A DNA stretch of 64,000 nt, taken from contig CM023535.1 in assembly GCA_013350335.1 (NCBI GenBank), forward strand, positions 40,360,069-40,424,068, read 5' to 3'. Source of the stretch: Chimonanthus salicifolius. Its lineage: Eukaryota > Streptophyta > Magnoliopsida > Laurales > Calycanthaceae. Shown in pieces: positions 1-12,200 of this stretch (position 1 is the first letter of the stretch; every line of letters starts with the position of its first letter). A program made the translations under genes and the position numbers. Below the pieces are notes generated by a model. The model was given only the letters and a program-made list of their open reading frames with translations, had not been told where the DNA came from and made no database searches.

Positions 1-58
1 TTATTATTTTTTAAAAAAAATACTCTGATTATTAGAGTGAAAGAGGCGGGGTGTTACA
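1..58 (+). mobile_element. 3' terminus of a giant LTR, cut by the window edge
   Basis: The first 58 bases match the last bases of the giant LTR family seen elsewhere here: an A-rich run, a TCTGATT block, then GGCGGGGTGTTACA. The end falls exactly where sequence homologous to another copy (from base 59) resumes. This suggests the element is inserted inside that copy, with AGGAT (59-63) as the likely right-hand target duplication. The left flank is outside the window, so this cannot be confirmed. Confidence 0.6.
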
Positions 59-1435
59 AGGATAAATTTACTAAGTGAAGTATTGAAGATGAAATCCATG
101 TTTAAATATGATAAATGATGGATTTCAAAGAGAAGATCCTTACAATGCATGCAAACACAAAAGATCTGACACAAAGCCAGTCGACTGAATCCTATGATTC
201 AGTCGACTGAAAGTGTGTTGGCCGAGCACACAAAGGATTTGGTTGTATTTCAGCAGACTGAATCTTGTCATTTAGTCGACTGAAAGTGTGCTGGCCAAGC
301 ACACAAAGGATCTAACACAAAGTCAGCCAACTAAATCTGTGATTCAGTCAACTGAAAGTGTACTGGCCGAGCACACAAAGGGTCTGACACAAAGTCAGCC
401 GATTGAATCTGTGATTCAGTTGACTGAAAGTGTACTGACCAAGCACACAAAGGATCTAACCCAAAGTCAGCTGACTGAATCTGTGATTCAGTCGACTGAA
501 AGTATACTGGCCAAGCATGTATAATATCTGGTTGTATTTCAGCCGACTGAATCTGTGATTCAGTCGACTGAAAGTATAATGGTCAAGCATGTATAATATC
601 TGGCTGTATTTCAGCCGACTAAATCTTATGATTCAGTCGACTGAAAGTTTACGGGTCCAACAGAGATGGATCTGGTTGTGTTTCAGCTAACTGAATTTCA
701 GATTCAGTCGACGGAATTAAAAAGTTTTATTCTGGATTATCCTCCAGAGCCTCTTGTAAGATGGAAGGGGTGATGAAATTAAAATGGAAGATCAAACTAA
801 TATGTATGTTTGAATTTGATGAGGTAAAGAGGTTCGCAAAGAAATTTGTGATTCGTCTCACGCGATCGTTAGCGTTATCCTTGCAAAACAAGAAAGGATA
901 GTATATCGAACATTGGTAGGATTCCGACCTCATTGAGAATACTATAGAGTATATTATGACACTTATTTTATTCAAAATATGATGAAATGCATTAGGCTAA
1001 ATAAATTGTATATGATTATGAGCTCATTTTTCAATGATATTATGTATTTTTAAATGAAATGGCATTCTTGCATACATTACCTCATACATGGCATGGGAGG
1101 GAACACATGTGACCAGCAAGCCAAGTTCTGAATGGTTCGGACATAACTTCGCTTGAGATTAGCTTGTATGAAGCTATATGAACTGTTGAGATTTGGCCGC
1201 GTTCCGGTTGATAGAAAAGTATGACGTAATTGGGCCAAAGAGCTCCTAAGTAGTCAGTCCCGAAACCCTGCGCAGGGGGAGGAGATTACACTCCATCGGT
1301 AATCCCGATTAATGTGTGGATGGGTATACAGTGCCCTGGTGGTTGCCGCCTCAAACACTGTGGACATAATTGGCCAAGGAAACCATTGATTGATTTATTA
1401 TGTGATTGAGTATGGACATTTGGTGGGATATCTGT
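59..1435 (+). mobile_element. Giant-LTR family copy, 5' part with GTCGAC palindrome array
   Basis: From base 59 this stretch is homologous, in inverted orientation, to about 3960-5500. It has the same AT-rich leader, the same palindrome array and then the family's conserved tail: the CATGCATGG-like segment near 1085, CCCTGCGCAGGGGGAGGA near 1270, and the GTATACAGTGCCCTGG block near 1325. Homology to the inverted copy stops near 1430, where a different subfamily begins. No coding sequence is seen. The 78-codon open frame at 288-524 only reflects the 72-bp period of the array. Confidence 0.65.
176..715 (+). repeat. Tandem 72-bp repeat, each unit a GTCGAC-centred palindrome
   Basis: About eight units start near 179, 253, 326, 400, 472, 545, 615 and 685. 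Each has left arm CAGCCGACTGAATC, a 4-5 base loop, then GATTCAGTCGACTGAAAG, followed by a spacer such as CTGGCCGAGCACACAAAGG. Every unit can fold into a long stem. Units have drifted by point changes but keep the dyad. The period is a multiple of three, which leaves a frame open as a 24-residue periodic peptide. I do not read it as a gene. Confidence 0.85.
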
Positions 1436-3357
1436 AGGATCGGCCAATGTATGGTTGAATCATATTATTTTTATGATTAAGATATGTGTATGAACCATGC
1501 ACAAGGATGGAAGGATTGAGCCAAAGAGAACCATAGGGTTCGGCCATGTGTATGGCCGAACCCCATGGACCATTTTATGGGATAAATGAACTCTTAAATG
1601 GGTATTTGGATTAAGGAATCATATATGCTTATCTTTGGACTTATTGATAAGTAAATAATCAGCAATTATATATGATAGAAAAAGGGACAAAATCAGTATG
1701 GTGAGATTCGGCCATGTAGTATAGCCGAACCCCACTAATGGTTATTTGGTAGACCTAGTGGCTAACTTGTAATTTGATTGGTTAAAATCAAAATGAAGAT
1801 TTATGTATGAAATGTGTAAAAGGATCAAAAACAAAGTGGTGAGGTTCGGCCATGTTGTATGGTCGAACCCCACTAAAGTGGATTGGTCATATGGACTTTA
1901 ACTATGAAGCAAAGATTAAGCATTGATGGGTCCAATGGCAAAACAGTAAATACAAGTCAAATGGTAAATATGAAGGGATTGATCAAAGGACTTGAAAAGA
2001 GGGGTCCAAAACCAAAGTGATAAGGTCCGGCCATGTTGTATGGCCGAACCCTACCACGACATGTTTTGAAGTATGAAATGTTTTAGTCTTAATCAAATGA
2101 AAATGGAGATCAAATCCAAAGTGGGTGAGGTTCGGCCATGGGTATGGCTGAACCCCACAAGATGGTTTATGGGATCTAGACTTAATGAGAAGTCAAAAGG
2201 TTATGTTAATTAACTTGCTGTTATATAAACAAGGTAACGGGATTTGAATGGAGCGCGAGTCGTGATCAAGTGACGCTTAAAAGGAACGGACACTTAAGTG
2301 AATATTCAGTAGGTTTCCTACCTACTTATAACCACTTTTATAATTGGTTTTATCATGGTTTTTATGAGATATATTGTTATTGTTTTATGTTTCAAATTGG
2401 TTTTGAATGATGAGATATATATTTACAAATGACATATATTCATTGACATCTCATGCATGGCATGGGATGATGATTATGGAAGTCAGAGCCCACACTCCGT
2501 CTGTATGCCCGTGATGCATGTGTGGGGCCTCCTTAGGCGATGAGAGTCCCGCCAGGAGGAATAACTTAATGATAAGAGTCTTATCCATAGGAAATGAGGA
2601 GTACTGTGGATTACCTTGACATGAAAGTCCTATCTAGAGGAAATGAGGAGTACTCTGGATTACCTTGACGTGAGAATCCCGTCAAGTGATAGCTATGTAT
2701 ACTTGTGATGGGTGGGATTCATTACATTTGCGCATACATACATAGCATTGATTTTATAGGTTTTTGATGATCAAATATTATGATATATGCATGTTTTTAT
2801 ATACTAACCATGTGGTAGCCCTAGTCGGAAAACCTGCCGGGCGCGTTGGTCTAACGCCCTATTTCTATCCTTAGAGGATAATGCAGGAAAAGGGAAAGGA
2901 AAAGAGAAGGTCGAGGACCGCGAGGAAAGCCAAGCTTAAGTGCTTGGGTGTTGAATTGGAATTTTAAATACTATTGTTTGGATACACTTATTTTGTGGAC
3001 ATGTAATAGTTAGTAACTTTGCTATGGTTTGAATTATAGTTTGATGATGGTTATATGATTTAAGTTATTGTAAATATAACATGTGCTTTGCTATCTAAGA
3101 ATGAAGGGTTGTCTTAGGATTGATGATATTCCGCAATCAGTATAGTATGTTCTGCATGATTTAATTTAGTTCCATGTGTGTATTATTTATCATGGGTTTA
3201 GTCCATGCACCCATGGGTGGCCAATTAAGGGTTGAACTTTGGAAGTCCGAACTTAACTCGGGTCATGACGTCGTTCGCCCTCTTCCACTTGACTTTATTT
3301 ATAAAAAAAAAAAATAGACCTGATTTTTGGAAGGTTGGAAAAGGGCGGGGCGTTACA
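1436..3357 (+). mobile_element. Giant-LTR family copy, 3' part with GGCC palindromes
   Basis: The piece begins inside a TTCGGCCAT palindrome array and runs through the conserved tail. That tail has an AAGGTAACGGGA-type block at 2234, TCAGTAGGTTTCCTACCTACTT at 2306-2327, CATGCATGGCATGGGA near 2452, CTCCTTAGGCGATGAGAGTC near 2530 and the GGGCG...AACGCCC stem near 2838. It ends at AAGGGCGGGGCGTTACA (3357). The tail matches the copy at 54387-58173 more closely than any other. Its own TGTAAC start is absent, so it is either 5'-truncated or fused to the preceding copy at about 1435. Confidence 0.7.
1539..2155 (+). repeat. Array of TTCGGCCAT/ATGGCCGAA palindromes (5 clear copies)
   Basis: Palindromes lie near 1539-1560, 1706-1729, 1845-1870, 2024-2047 and 2130-2155, with a weaker one near 1438. 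Arms are GGTTCGGCCAT and ATGGCCGAACC with a 3-5 base centre. Spacing is irregular (about 105-180 bp) and the spacers share little sequence, unlike a simple tandem repeat. Confidence 0.85.
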
Positions 3358-3828
3358 GCCACGACGAGAGTCAAGTCCGAGTATCCAAAAGCCGACCCTT
3401 AACTGGCCACCATTACGTGTGCGTGGACTAAATCCATTAAAACATTTCACACTCTTTTCTGAATACTTGCGAAATTATTTATATGAATAAGATATTATTC
3501 ATATACATGTCATTATAAGGCAAGGAAAACCAATCACCATATACTTAAAATGAAACTTAAATATTATCAAACCATAGCAAATAAGTCTAAGTTATTACAA
3601 TCCAAAATATAGTTCTCCCAATACATTATTGAAACTAAAACTGAATAATTTAACATAATCTTTCCAAGCTCCTATGCTTGGCTCCCTTCCAGTCCATCGT
3701 GCTTTACATTACCATTCCCTATTCCATCATCTATAGGATAGAAGTAGGGCATTAATCAACATGTCCAGTAGGTATTTCAAGGTATTTCAAGTAGGGTTAT
3801 GGTACACATTGGAACAATATAAATCAAG

Positions 3829-3850
3829 GGTATATATATATATATATATC
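3829..3850. repeat. (TA)n microsatellite
   Basis: About 22 bases of alternating T and A within the inverted giant LTR. Confidence 0.9.
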
Positions 3851-4699
3851 ATGTCATATTTGTAAAACAACTTATAAGTATTAAAAACAGTGCATAATGT
3901 TCATATCATAATCATGTTAGTATATGTGTCATGTCGATGTCAATGCCAAATGATCTCTCACCCAAATTCTCATATCCAATTACATCATAAATAAGTATCA
4001 ATGGTTTCCTTGATAAATCTCCATATCAAGGTTTATTTGGCCAATTACGTCCACAGTGTTTTGTGGCGGCAACCACCAGATCACTGTATACCCATCCACA
4101 AATTAACCGAGACTATCGGTGGAGTGTGGACTCCTCCCTCTGCGCAGGGTTTCGGGATCTTCCCAAGAGCTCTTTGGCCCAAATTATGCTGTACCTATTT
4201 CTATCAATTTCGGAAAAGGCCAAATTTCAACAGTTCACATAGCTTCATACAAGCTAGTCTGAAGCCCAAGTCATGTTCAAACCGCTCAGAACTTGGCTTG
4301 TTGGTGATATATGTTTCCTCCCATGCCATGCATGAGGTAATGTATGCAATAATGTCATTTCATTCTAAAACACATTTCATCATTTGAAAATCAATTCATA
4401 AACATAATATACAATTTGTTTAATCAAAATAATCATCATAATGGAAATAAAACCAGTTTCATATCATATTCCATAGTGTTCTCAATAAGATAGGAATCCT
4501 ACCAATATCAGTACACTATCATTGCTGTCTTGTGAAGATAATGTTAACGATTGCATGAAACAAATCACAATCCCTTTACGAATCTCTTTACCTGATCAAA
4601 TTCAATCACATATATACATTAATTCGATTTTCCATTTTTATTTCATCACTCCTTATATCCTACCAGATAGACAGAGGTATCAAGAAAAAAAAAATCAAG

Positions 4700-5395
4700 C
4701 TTTTCAATTTAGTCGACTGAATCACAGATTCAGTCTAATGAATCTGTGAGTCAGTCTAATGAATCACCTAAATAACATCTATGCTTTACCTGCAAGCTTT
4801 CAGTTGACTGAATCATAAGATTCAGTCAGCTAAAAACACAACTATGTACTGTATATACTTGACCCGTACACTTTCAATCGACTAAATCATAGATTCAGTC
4901 GGCTGACTTTGGGTCAAATCATATGTGTTCTCGGCCAGTATACATTCAGTCGACTGAATCACAGATTCAGTCGGCTGACTTTGGATCAGATCATTTATGT
5001 GTTCGGCCAGTATAAATTCAGTCGGCTGAAATACCAACTAATCGTTTACGTGTTTGGTAAGTATACCTTTAGTCGACTGAATCATAAGATTTAGTCCACT
5101 GAAGCACACCAGATCAATTACTTTTTTGGTACGCATACGTTTAGTCGACTGAATCAGATATTCAATCTGTTGAAATACCCATAGACCCCATTCGTGCTTA
5201 GCCAGTGTACTTTCAGTCGACTGAATCATAAGATTCAGTCAGCTGAAACACCCAGATATCTCTTATGTGCTAGGCCAGCACACTTTCAGTCGACTGAATC
5301 ATAAGATTCAGTCTGCTGAAATACCCAGATATCCTTCATTTGCTTTGCCAACACGAGTTCAGTCAACTGAATCCTGAGATTCAGTTGACTAACTT
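4700..5395 (-). repeat. Inverted counterpart of the GTCGAC palindrome array
   Basis: Nine to ten units of TTCAGTCGACTGAATC, a short loop, then GATTCAGTCGGCTGA, separated by 30-45 bp spacers that include CGGCCAGTATAC-type sequence. This is the reverse complement of the array at 176-715, so the two could pair over several hundred bases. Spurious open frames in both strands follow from the repeat. Confidence 0.85.
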
Positions 5396-6421
5396 TTTGT
5401 CAATCCTCTCTGTTTGCATGCATGGTTAGGCCCTTCTTCATGAAATTCATTCTTATCATTGTTTAAACTTGGAATTCATCTTCCATGTTTGTTTAGTAAC
5501 TTTACTATATCCTCTAGCCAAGGCTAAGGTCTTTTCCATAATTCATTCAATTCTTAGTATCATATCATGGATTCGAATATCACATTATTTTTGTTTCAAC
5601 CCATTACCCTTCTTCTTCCTTTCTTGCTCTTCTAAGTCTCCAAGTATAGAGGTAGAGGTGGGAGAGAGAGAGGAGATGAGAGGAGGAAAACTCTTGTGTG
5701 CAAGAGGGGAGTTGGCCAAGGGGTGTGGAGTGCCCCTTGGTTTGTGTCTCTTTGTATAACAGCCTTAAACCCTTCATTTTCCCTCATTAAGGTTTGTCTA
5801 ACCAATGTGTCCCTTGGCTTAACCAAGGAGACACTTGTCTTAAACCAAAGAGACCTTTGGTTTCATGTCTCTTGAGATGAAAACCTTTCATCTTCTCATC
5901 TCAAACACTTAATTCCAGATTTGAACTCACTTGTGGTGGACCAAGTCAACCCATGACATGGTCGTCCATGTATGTGGTGACTTGGTCACCACATGGCACT
6001 TGGTCCCATCTTGACCGTGTCACTTGATGATGTGGCACCTTGCTTACTTGGCCTCTATGTGATGACATGCATTCCACATGGTAATGCCACCTCACTTGAT
6101 GAGGTGGATTTTAATGTATTAAATACATTAATTATCCAATTCAAATAATTTAATTAAACTTACCCAACTAGTTTAAAAAAATTAAGCTCACTTATGATCT
6201 ATTGGGTCTTAATTGGGTAATTGACCCATTTACTTTAAACTTATCCAATTACTTTAAAATCAAGTTTATTCATGACCCATTGGGTTTTAATTGAGTAGTT
6301 GACTCATTTCCCTGCCCATCTAATGTCCATTTCAACCATTTAATCTCAAATTTATTTAATTCGCAATTCAAATGAACCAATCCAATATATTAATAATCTA
6401 AAGAAAATCCGGGGTGTTATA

Positions 6422-6810
6422 TAAAAATAGAGGGACAAGGACGTAGACCGGGGTTGATTGAATCTTTCAAAACTAGGAGTATGTAGGTGAAAGTCCTACA
6501 CTATTAATGAGGGTGTAATTCTCTACTTAGTGATTTGGATATAACACAACGTTGTAGGAATCTCAATAGTAGATGTAGGTTATTTAACCGAACCACTATA
6601 TATCGTTTTTCCTTGTAATTGATTATAAGTGTGTGTGATTGTTAATTGGCACATCTCTTGATTCACACACATTGTAACATCGTGATTAATTTCATTATTA
6701 CATGTTACTAATTCTAATTAATCAAGAAATTTAAAAAGGACTAAAAAATTGGGGATTGGACTATTCACCCCCCCTCTAGACAATTGGGATCTAGCACTCC
6801 GGGAACTTCA
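6422..6810 (+). mobile_element. Right part of a Ty1-type LTR (TGCTAGAACA family)
   Basis: The segment starts mid-LTR (ATAAAAATAGAGGGACAAGG) and ends with the typical U5 run TATTCACCCCCCCTCTAG followed by TCTAGCAC and GGGAACTTCA. The start aligns with the middle of the sister LTR at 7380, so the inverted giant LTR ending at 6421 probably interrupted or replaced its left part. No primer-binding site follows. Confidence 0.6.
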
Positions 6811-7784
6811 ATCCATCATGGAATACGACCTATCATGAGTGAAAGTTTTTCTACCGCTGCAGTGCATTAATGTGCAACGGTCTGGTTGGTGGCAAGTCAT
6901 TTTCAAACTACACGACCCATTGTGTGCCACGACCCATCGTGAATTTATTGTTCTCAAAAAATTGATTTTGCCTATATATACTTCATTCTTTGGAGAATTT
7001 AAGGATCCTTTGGAAAATCATTTACGACTCTTACCTACTGCATTCATTGGAAAATTTAAAGGCAAAATCAGAGGATCGATCTCTCTAAGCTCTTCACACT
7101 TGTGAATCAATTGAATCCAATTAAACCTTTGATTAAGATTAAGAGAAAAATAGGGAACAAAGTCAAGGATTAAACTTGCAAATCAAAATCCTAGAAACAT
7201 CTCCCATAGATTGTGATTGCTCATACAAATGCGCATCTTCGTCATCAACAAGATCACATTGGGAGAACTCTACAAAGAAGCACATCTACATCTTATGAGC
7301 TACAAAGGCAAGTGCTTCTTCTTGTTTGATTTTCATATCAACTTGTTAAGTGGATTGAAGAGTCATTCTTGAACCACTATAAAAATTAGAGGGATAAGGG
7401 TTAGACTAGGGTAGGTCGAACCTTTCAAAAGTAGGTGATTGAGTTGGGCGAAATTCTCACTCTATTATGTAGGTGTAATTCCTACTCTATTTATGAGGGC
7501 GTAATTCCACACCTAGTGAATTTGGGAAAATCCAAGATTGGGTGAGTCCATCAGTGGATCTAGGAGGGGTTTACTCCGAACCACTATATATCGAGTGTTT
7601 AGTTCTTTGATTGTGTGATTGTTACATTATCTTGTACACTCTATTCTCACACACTTGATTAATCTTGTTTATTCCGCTGCAAATTATTGTGATTAATCAA
7701 GAATTTTTTAAAGACCATCAAATTTGGAGATTGTACTATTTACCCCCTCTAGCGACAATCGTGTTCTAGGACTGGAAACTTTCA
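6811..7784 (+). mobile_element. Ty1-type LTR, 5'-truncated
   Basis: Homologous to the second half of the LTR at 12667-14587: GCATTAATGTGCAACGGTC near 6863 against GCATTTAATGCACAACGGTC, a TATATATA box near 6973, a GAACCACTATAAAAATTAG block near 7373, GTTCTAGGACTGG and a CTTTCA end. It contains short CGACCCATCGTG-like palindromes as its relatives do. The 88-codon frame at 6839 is U3 sequence and not a gene. Confidence 0.6.
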
Positions 7785-8023
7785 AAAGCATTGGTTTTGA
7801 GTAATCAGAAGAGGAAGTAGAAAAGGTAATCTTTGAAAAGGAGCCGCTGATTAAAATACAAGTTCCAAAATTTCTGGGTGAATACAAGCTATATCAGTCC
7901 TCATCAAAGGGAAGAATGGCCAATCAAGATCCCACTCCAAAGAATACAGTGGTGTCAATCCATAAGAAGAATCTACCCAGAGCAAGCTAATGCATTAAAA
8001 GAAGAATACCCAAATGTAGATTT
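7785..8023 (+). other. Short spacer between inverted LTRs with a coding-like remnant
   Basis: Between two inverted Ty1-type LTRs lie 239 bp. One plus-strand frame from about 7805 is open for some 60 codons, starting SEEEVEKVIFEKEPLIK and including QVPKFLGEYKLYQ, with a stop near 7988. I cannot assign a family. It could be the remains of an element's internal region. A weak primer-site-like ATTGGTTTTGAG follows the LTR end. Confidence 0.3.
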
Positions 8024-8732
8024 TGAAAGTTCCCGGTGCTAGAACACAATTAACCCTAGAGGGGGGTGAATATGGCAATCTCCAATTTTAATGGCCTTTT
8101 TAAATTTCACAATTAATCTACAATATACGCAGCGGAATGAACAAGCTTAATCAAGTGTGTGATTCAAGAGTATACAAAATAAATAATCAATCACACATGT
8201 AAAGACCAATAAACCCGATGTAAAGTGATCCAAAGTAAATCCTTTCTACATCCACTGATGGACTCACCCAATCTTGGGCTATCCCAAATTCACTATGTGG
8301 GGCATTACACCATCACGAATAAAAAAGGAATTACACCTTACTCAAAATAGAGTGAGACTTTCAACCAACTTGAATCCTAGTTTTGAAAGGTTCGACCTAC
8401 CTCGATCTACTCCTTATCTCTCTATTTTTTAGAATGGTTCAAGCACATGCTCTAATCCACTATACAAGATGATATAAAATTTAAATCAAACAAGAGAAGC
8501 AAATGCCTTTGTAGCTTTGCAAATGTAGATATGCTTCCAAAGAGTCTCTCCCAATGTGATCTCATTTGATGAAGTAGATGCACCGATGTATGAGCAATTA
8601 CAATCCTTGGGAGTGGTTTCTAGGATATGGATATACAAGTTGATCCTAGATTTGCCTGCCTTCCTCTCTCTCAATCTCAATCAATGTATGATTGGATTCA
8701 AATGATTCACCAAGTAAAGAACACAGAGAGAT
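8024..8732 (-). mobile_element. Ty1-type LTR fragment, inverted
   Basis: It begins TGAAAGTTCCCGGTGCTAGA and continues through CCCTAGAGGGGGGTGAATA, GCAGCGGAATGAACAAG and the CCAATCTTGGGCTATCCC block. This is the reverse complement of the U5/R part of the LTR at 6811-7784. It stops near 8732 at the start of a different LTR. Confidence 0.6.
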
Positions 8733-9269
8733 TGTTGGAAAATATACCCAACCCACAATCACCATCAAATCACAAATCAAGCACACACACAAGGAACATA
8801 GGATATACGTGGTTCGGCAACCTTACCTACGTCCACGGGAGAGTAGATGTTATCCATAGAGAAGGAAGAATACAACATACAAGATGAGCATAAACTTGCT
8901 CAACTCATGAACCCCTGACCCATGATATGTTCCCTATTCTTTTATGCCCCTTTCTATCTTCCTCACTACATCTCTCTCTCCTCACAGCTCTCCCTTAAAG
9001 CTGGGATGGCCTCTTAGGCTCCACCAAAGAAAACCCTAAGACAAAGAGAACTTATATAGTGTAGCTTACAACAAATTTGGGCATGGTCATGAGTCTGGGC
9101 CCCTCAGACAACTCAGGCCCAAAAGACTTTGAGCCATAAATCGAACAAACTCCACCTTAACGAAAAAGTACGACACCATGAATATTGTTTCCCTCAGATT
9201 ATGACACCTCCACCTGCTGTGAAGCACCTCCAGTTCCTCATCTTCTGTAAGACGTTCATCCCATACCTT
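8733..9269 (+). mobile_element. Ty1/copia-like LTR fragment, left part
   Basis: It starts TGTTGGAAAATATACCC and contains ACGTGGTTCGGCAACCTTAC followed by CTACGTCCACGG. That is a recognisable signature of some plant copia LTRs, as is the later CTCCACCTTAACGAAAAAG with CATGAATATTG. It is interrupted at 9270-9274 by the giant solo LTR and resumes at 12359. The 87-codon frame at 9129 is not supported. Confidence 0.55.
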
Positions 9270-9274
9270 GGGAT
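9270..9274. repeat. Target-site duplication GGGAT (left)
   Basis: GGGAT precedes TGTAACGCCCC and is repeated at 12354-12358 directly after GTTACA. Confidence 0.9.
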
Positions 9275-12200
9275 TGTAACGCCCCGCCCTTTTTCACTCG
9301 CTACTTTCCGTAAATCAGAGTCTATTTTTTTTTTAAATCAGAGAGTGATAGAGAGCGAGACGTCACGACGCAAGCTAAGTCCAAACTTCTAAAGTCCGAC
9401 CCTTAACTGGCCAACCCTATTTGTGCATGGACTAAGTCCATGAAAACGGTTCACACATAACAATATAAACATGCGGAATTAAAACCATAACTACAGAATT
9501 ATAATAGAACCCAGTTCTATTCCATTTTAGATAGTAAAGTACGTCAAGTCCTTAATCATTATTAACATAGCATAATTATCCAAATAAACATCCAACCATA
9601 GCAAATTATCTAAACTATTACATGTTCGAAGTCTAGTTATTCAAATTACAAGTCCATAAGTAACTCAATCAAAATATAAACTAAAAGCATCCAAGCTCCT
9701 ATGCTTGGTCCTTCTCGCGTTCATCGTTCCCCTTGTTTCCTCTATCATCCACTAGGGTAGAAGTAGGGCGTTAGAACAACGCGCCCAATAGGTATTCCAA
9801 TTAGAGCTAACACGTGGTTAGTACAAAACATATATAATAATATCATAATGTTAAAAATCATATAAACCATGCCATGTCATGATGTCAAATGCAATGAGTC
9901 CCACCCATCACAAGTACATATGAGTAACCCCCCATAGGTCTTTCGGACGCCCCGATCGAGTGTGGCCCCTCCGATTTCTTCTTGATGGAAAAGCACATCA
10001 AGGTATCCCACATAAGTTTCTCGGACGCCCCGACGGAGTGTGGCCCCTCCGGTTACATATCCTTCACCCCATGCCATGCATGAGATGCCAATGAAACACA
10101 TGCTATTTTATATTGTAAACATAGCATTAAAAACTCACATTTGCAACATATCCTTTACAACGTAAATTCATCAAAATAAGATAAAAACATTGTACATAAA
10201 CCCATGGTGTCAAAGAGGTGGAATCTTACCAAAGACCACTAACGTGTCCTTGCACTTCCGTCTAGTAACCATTTACTATCGTACACACCTTGTGAGGTCT
10301 CGTTACCTTATAATATATCAATCAATTAAAACCATGTCCCATTTGATTTACAATAATGTCTAAGTCTATAAACCAATCCCATGGGGTTCGGCCATACACC
10401 ATGGCCGAACCCATGGTCCATTAATTCACTTAATTATAATATTGCCATCATACTTATCCATAACCAATAACATAAACATAGGTCTATATATAATTAAATC
10501 CCTCATTCCCTTAAACATGCATAACCACTCTAAGTGTCCTTTAAAATATTCCAACACATGGTCCATCAAACAGTTCATGGGGTTCGGCCATACACCATGG
10601 CCGAACGCTATGTCCATCATTTTTGCCTATTTACCTTTTTGCCATTTCCTTCATCACCTTAGGTTTAGGTCCAAAATTGATCCTTTACATAGATTCATGA
10701 TTCATAAAATAAAACCCTAATCATTCTCTTCATCCCTTGGTTTGGTGAACCATTTATTAAAAATATACATAGACATATTAGATCCCTAATACAGCTCTAT
10801 AAATGATTCATTAATTGTGACATAAAAACCCCAAGTCCACCAAATATTTCCCATGTGGTTCGGCCATACACCATGGCCGAACCCATGGTCCATGATTTTT
10901 ACCTATTTACAACATTGCCATTACTCTTTTTATCATGGCTAATTACTTATCTTAATCCTCCATTCCTTTAATCATATTAGGTCCATACATGACCCATAAA
11001 AATTGGTTCATAGGGTTCGGCCATACACCATGGCCGAACCCTATGATGTCTAACCTTCCAATTTCTACATTACATCCGTTACCATTTTGAATCCATAAAA
11101 TAAACCCTAGTGGGGTTCAGCCATATACCATGGCCGAACCTCACTCATAGAGACAATCCAACTGTTCATCATTAGATCCTTTCTAAATTAATAACCATCT
11201 TCCATGGGGTTCGGCCATGGTGTGGTTCATAATCTTCTTTCTAAAAATCATTAATCATTGATCTTCCATTTAATCAATCACCATATTAACTCCATCTATA
11301 TTTTTCCATGGTCTCCATTTAATCCCTTCAAAAACATTGATATTCCTTCCATTGTTTTCATCTCTCAAACTTCCATTAAAAGTCACCAAAGTCCTTCCAT
11401 GGGGTTCGGCCATACAACATGGCCGAACCCTATGGTTCATCCTTTTCATTAAAATTATCATGATCATTCCCTAATTTTCTTCCATGGGGTTCGGCCATAC
11501 ACCATGGCCGAACCCTATGGTTCTTTATTTCAAACAAATTTATCAAAATACTAACCGGTTCCGCAACTCCTCCTGTTTTCCTTCGCTTGTTTTTGCTCTT
11601 CCAATCCTTTTCTTCCTTAGCCTCTTTCCACTTCTTCTTGATCTTTCCCACAACCGAGAACACCTTCTTGATTTTGTGTGTGCCGTGTGCCCCTTGCTGC
11701 CTCTCTTTTATAACACTTCCATTCGGTCCTAATTTAAAAGGTGCCATGCGCCCCTTCTTCCTTCTATAAAACTTCCATTCAGTGTTATCCTTAGAATGTG
11801 CCATGCGCCCCTTCTATGTCTTTCTTTTATAAACTTCCACACGGTTCCATCTTAGAAGGTGCTGAGCGCTCCTTCACTTAGCCATTGCCTTAGTGCCGTT
11901 TTTAACAAGGAAAGGGACTCCTTTTGGCGCATCAACATGGATATGCAAATCTTTCATGCGGCCAAACAACCTTCTTTATTTAGCAATTCCCCTAGTATCA
12001 CTCTTAATCAAGGGAAATGACCCCTTTTAGATGATCTTATGCGCATCCTTATGGATGTGCAAATCTCACACACACGGCATAGCAATCTCTATTTTAAATT
12101 CTCTCCATGTGCATAATCATGGATTGCATATCTCATACACGGCCAGAGCAATCCATATTTAATTTTTAGACATATTGCATTACCTTTTTAATTCAGCCCC

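Larger units (their letters stand above)
3358..6421 (-). mobile_element. Giant-LTR family copy, inverted, lacking its 3' terminal ~85 bp
   Basis: Read on the minus strand this copy runs from a terminus near 6421 (plus strand CCGGGGTGTTATA, one change from the usual GTTACA). It continues through a (C)TTTAATTCAATTG-rich leader, a GTCGAC palindrome array at 4700-5395 and the conserved tail, to 3358, where it stops about 85 bp short of the expected end. Its neighbour's 3' end (3357) abuts directly, giving tail-to-tail copies. The 128-codon open frame at 4001-4387 lies in the conserved tail and has no counterpart in other copies, so it is not a gene. Confidence 0.65.

Noticed and set aside
1539..2155. 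CRISPR-like look of regularly recurring palindromes with unique spacers
   Set aside because: Spacing is irregular (about 75-230 bp), the host is a plant, no cas genes exist, and the arrays lie inside LTRs with TG...CA ends and TSDs.
4001..4387. 128-codon plus-strand frame
   Set aside because: Lies in the conserved LTR tail and is not open in sister copies.
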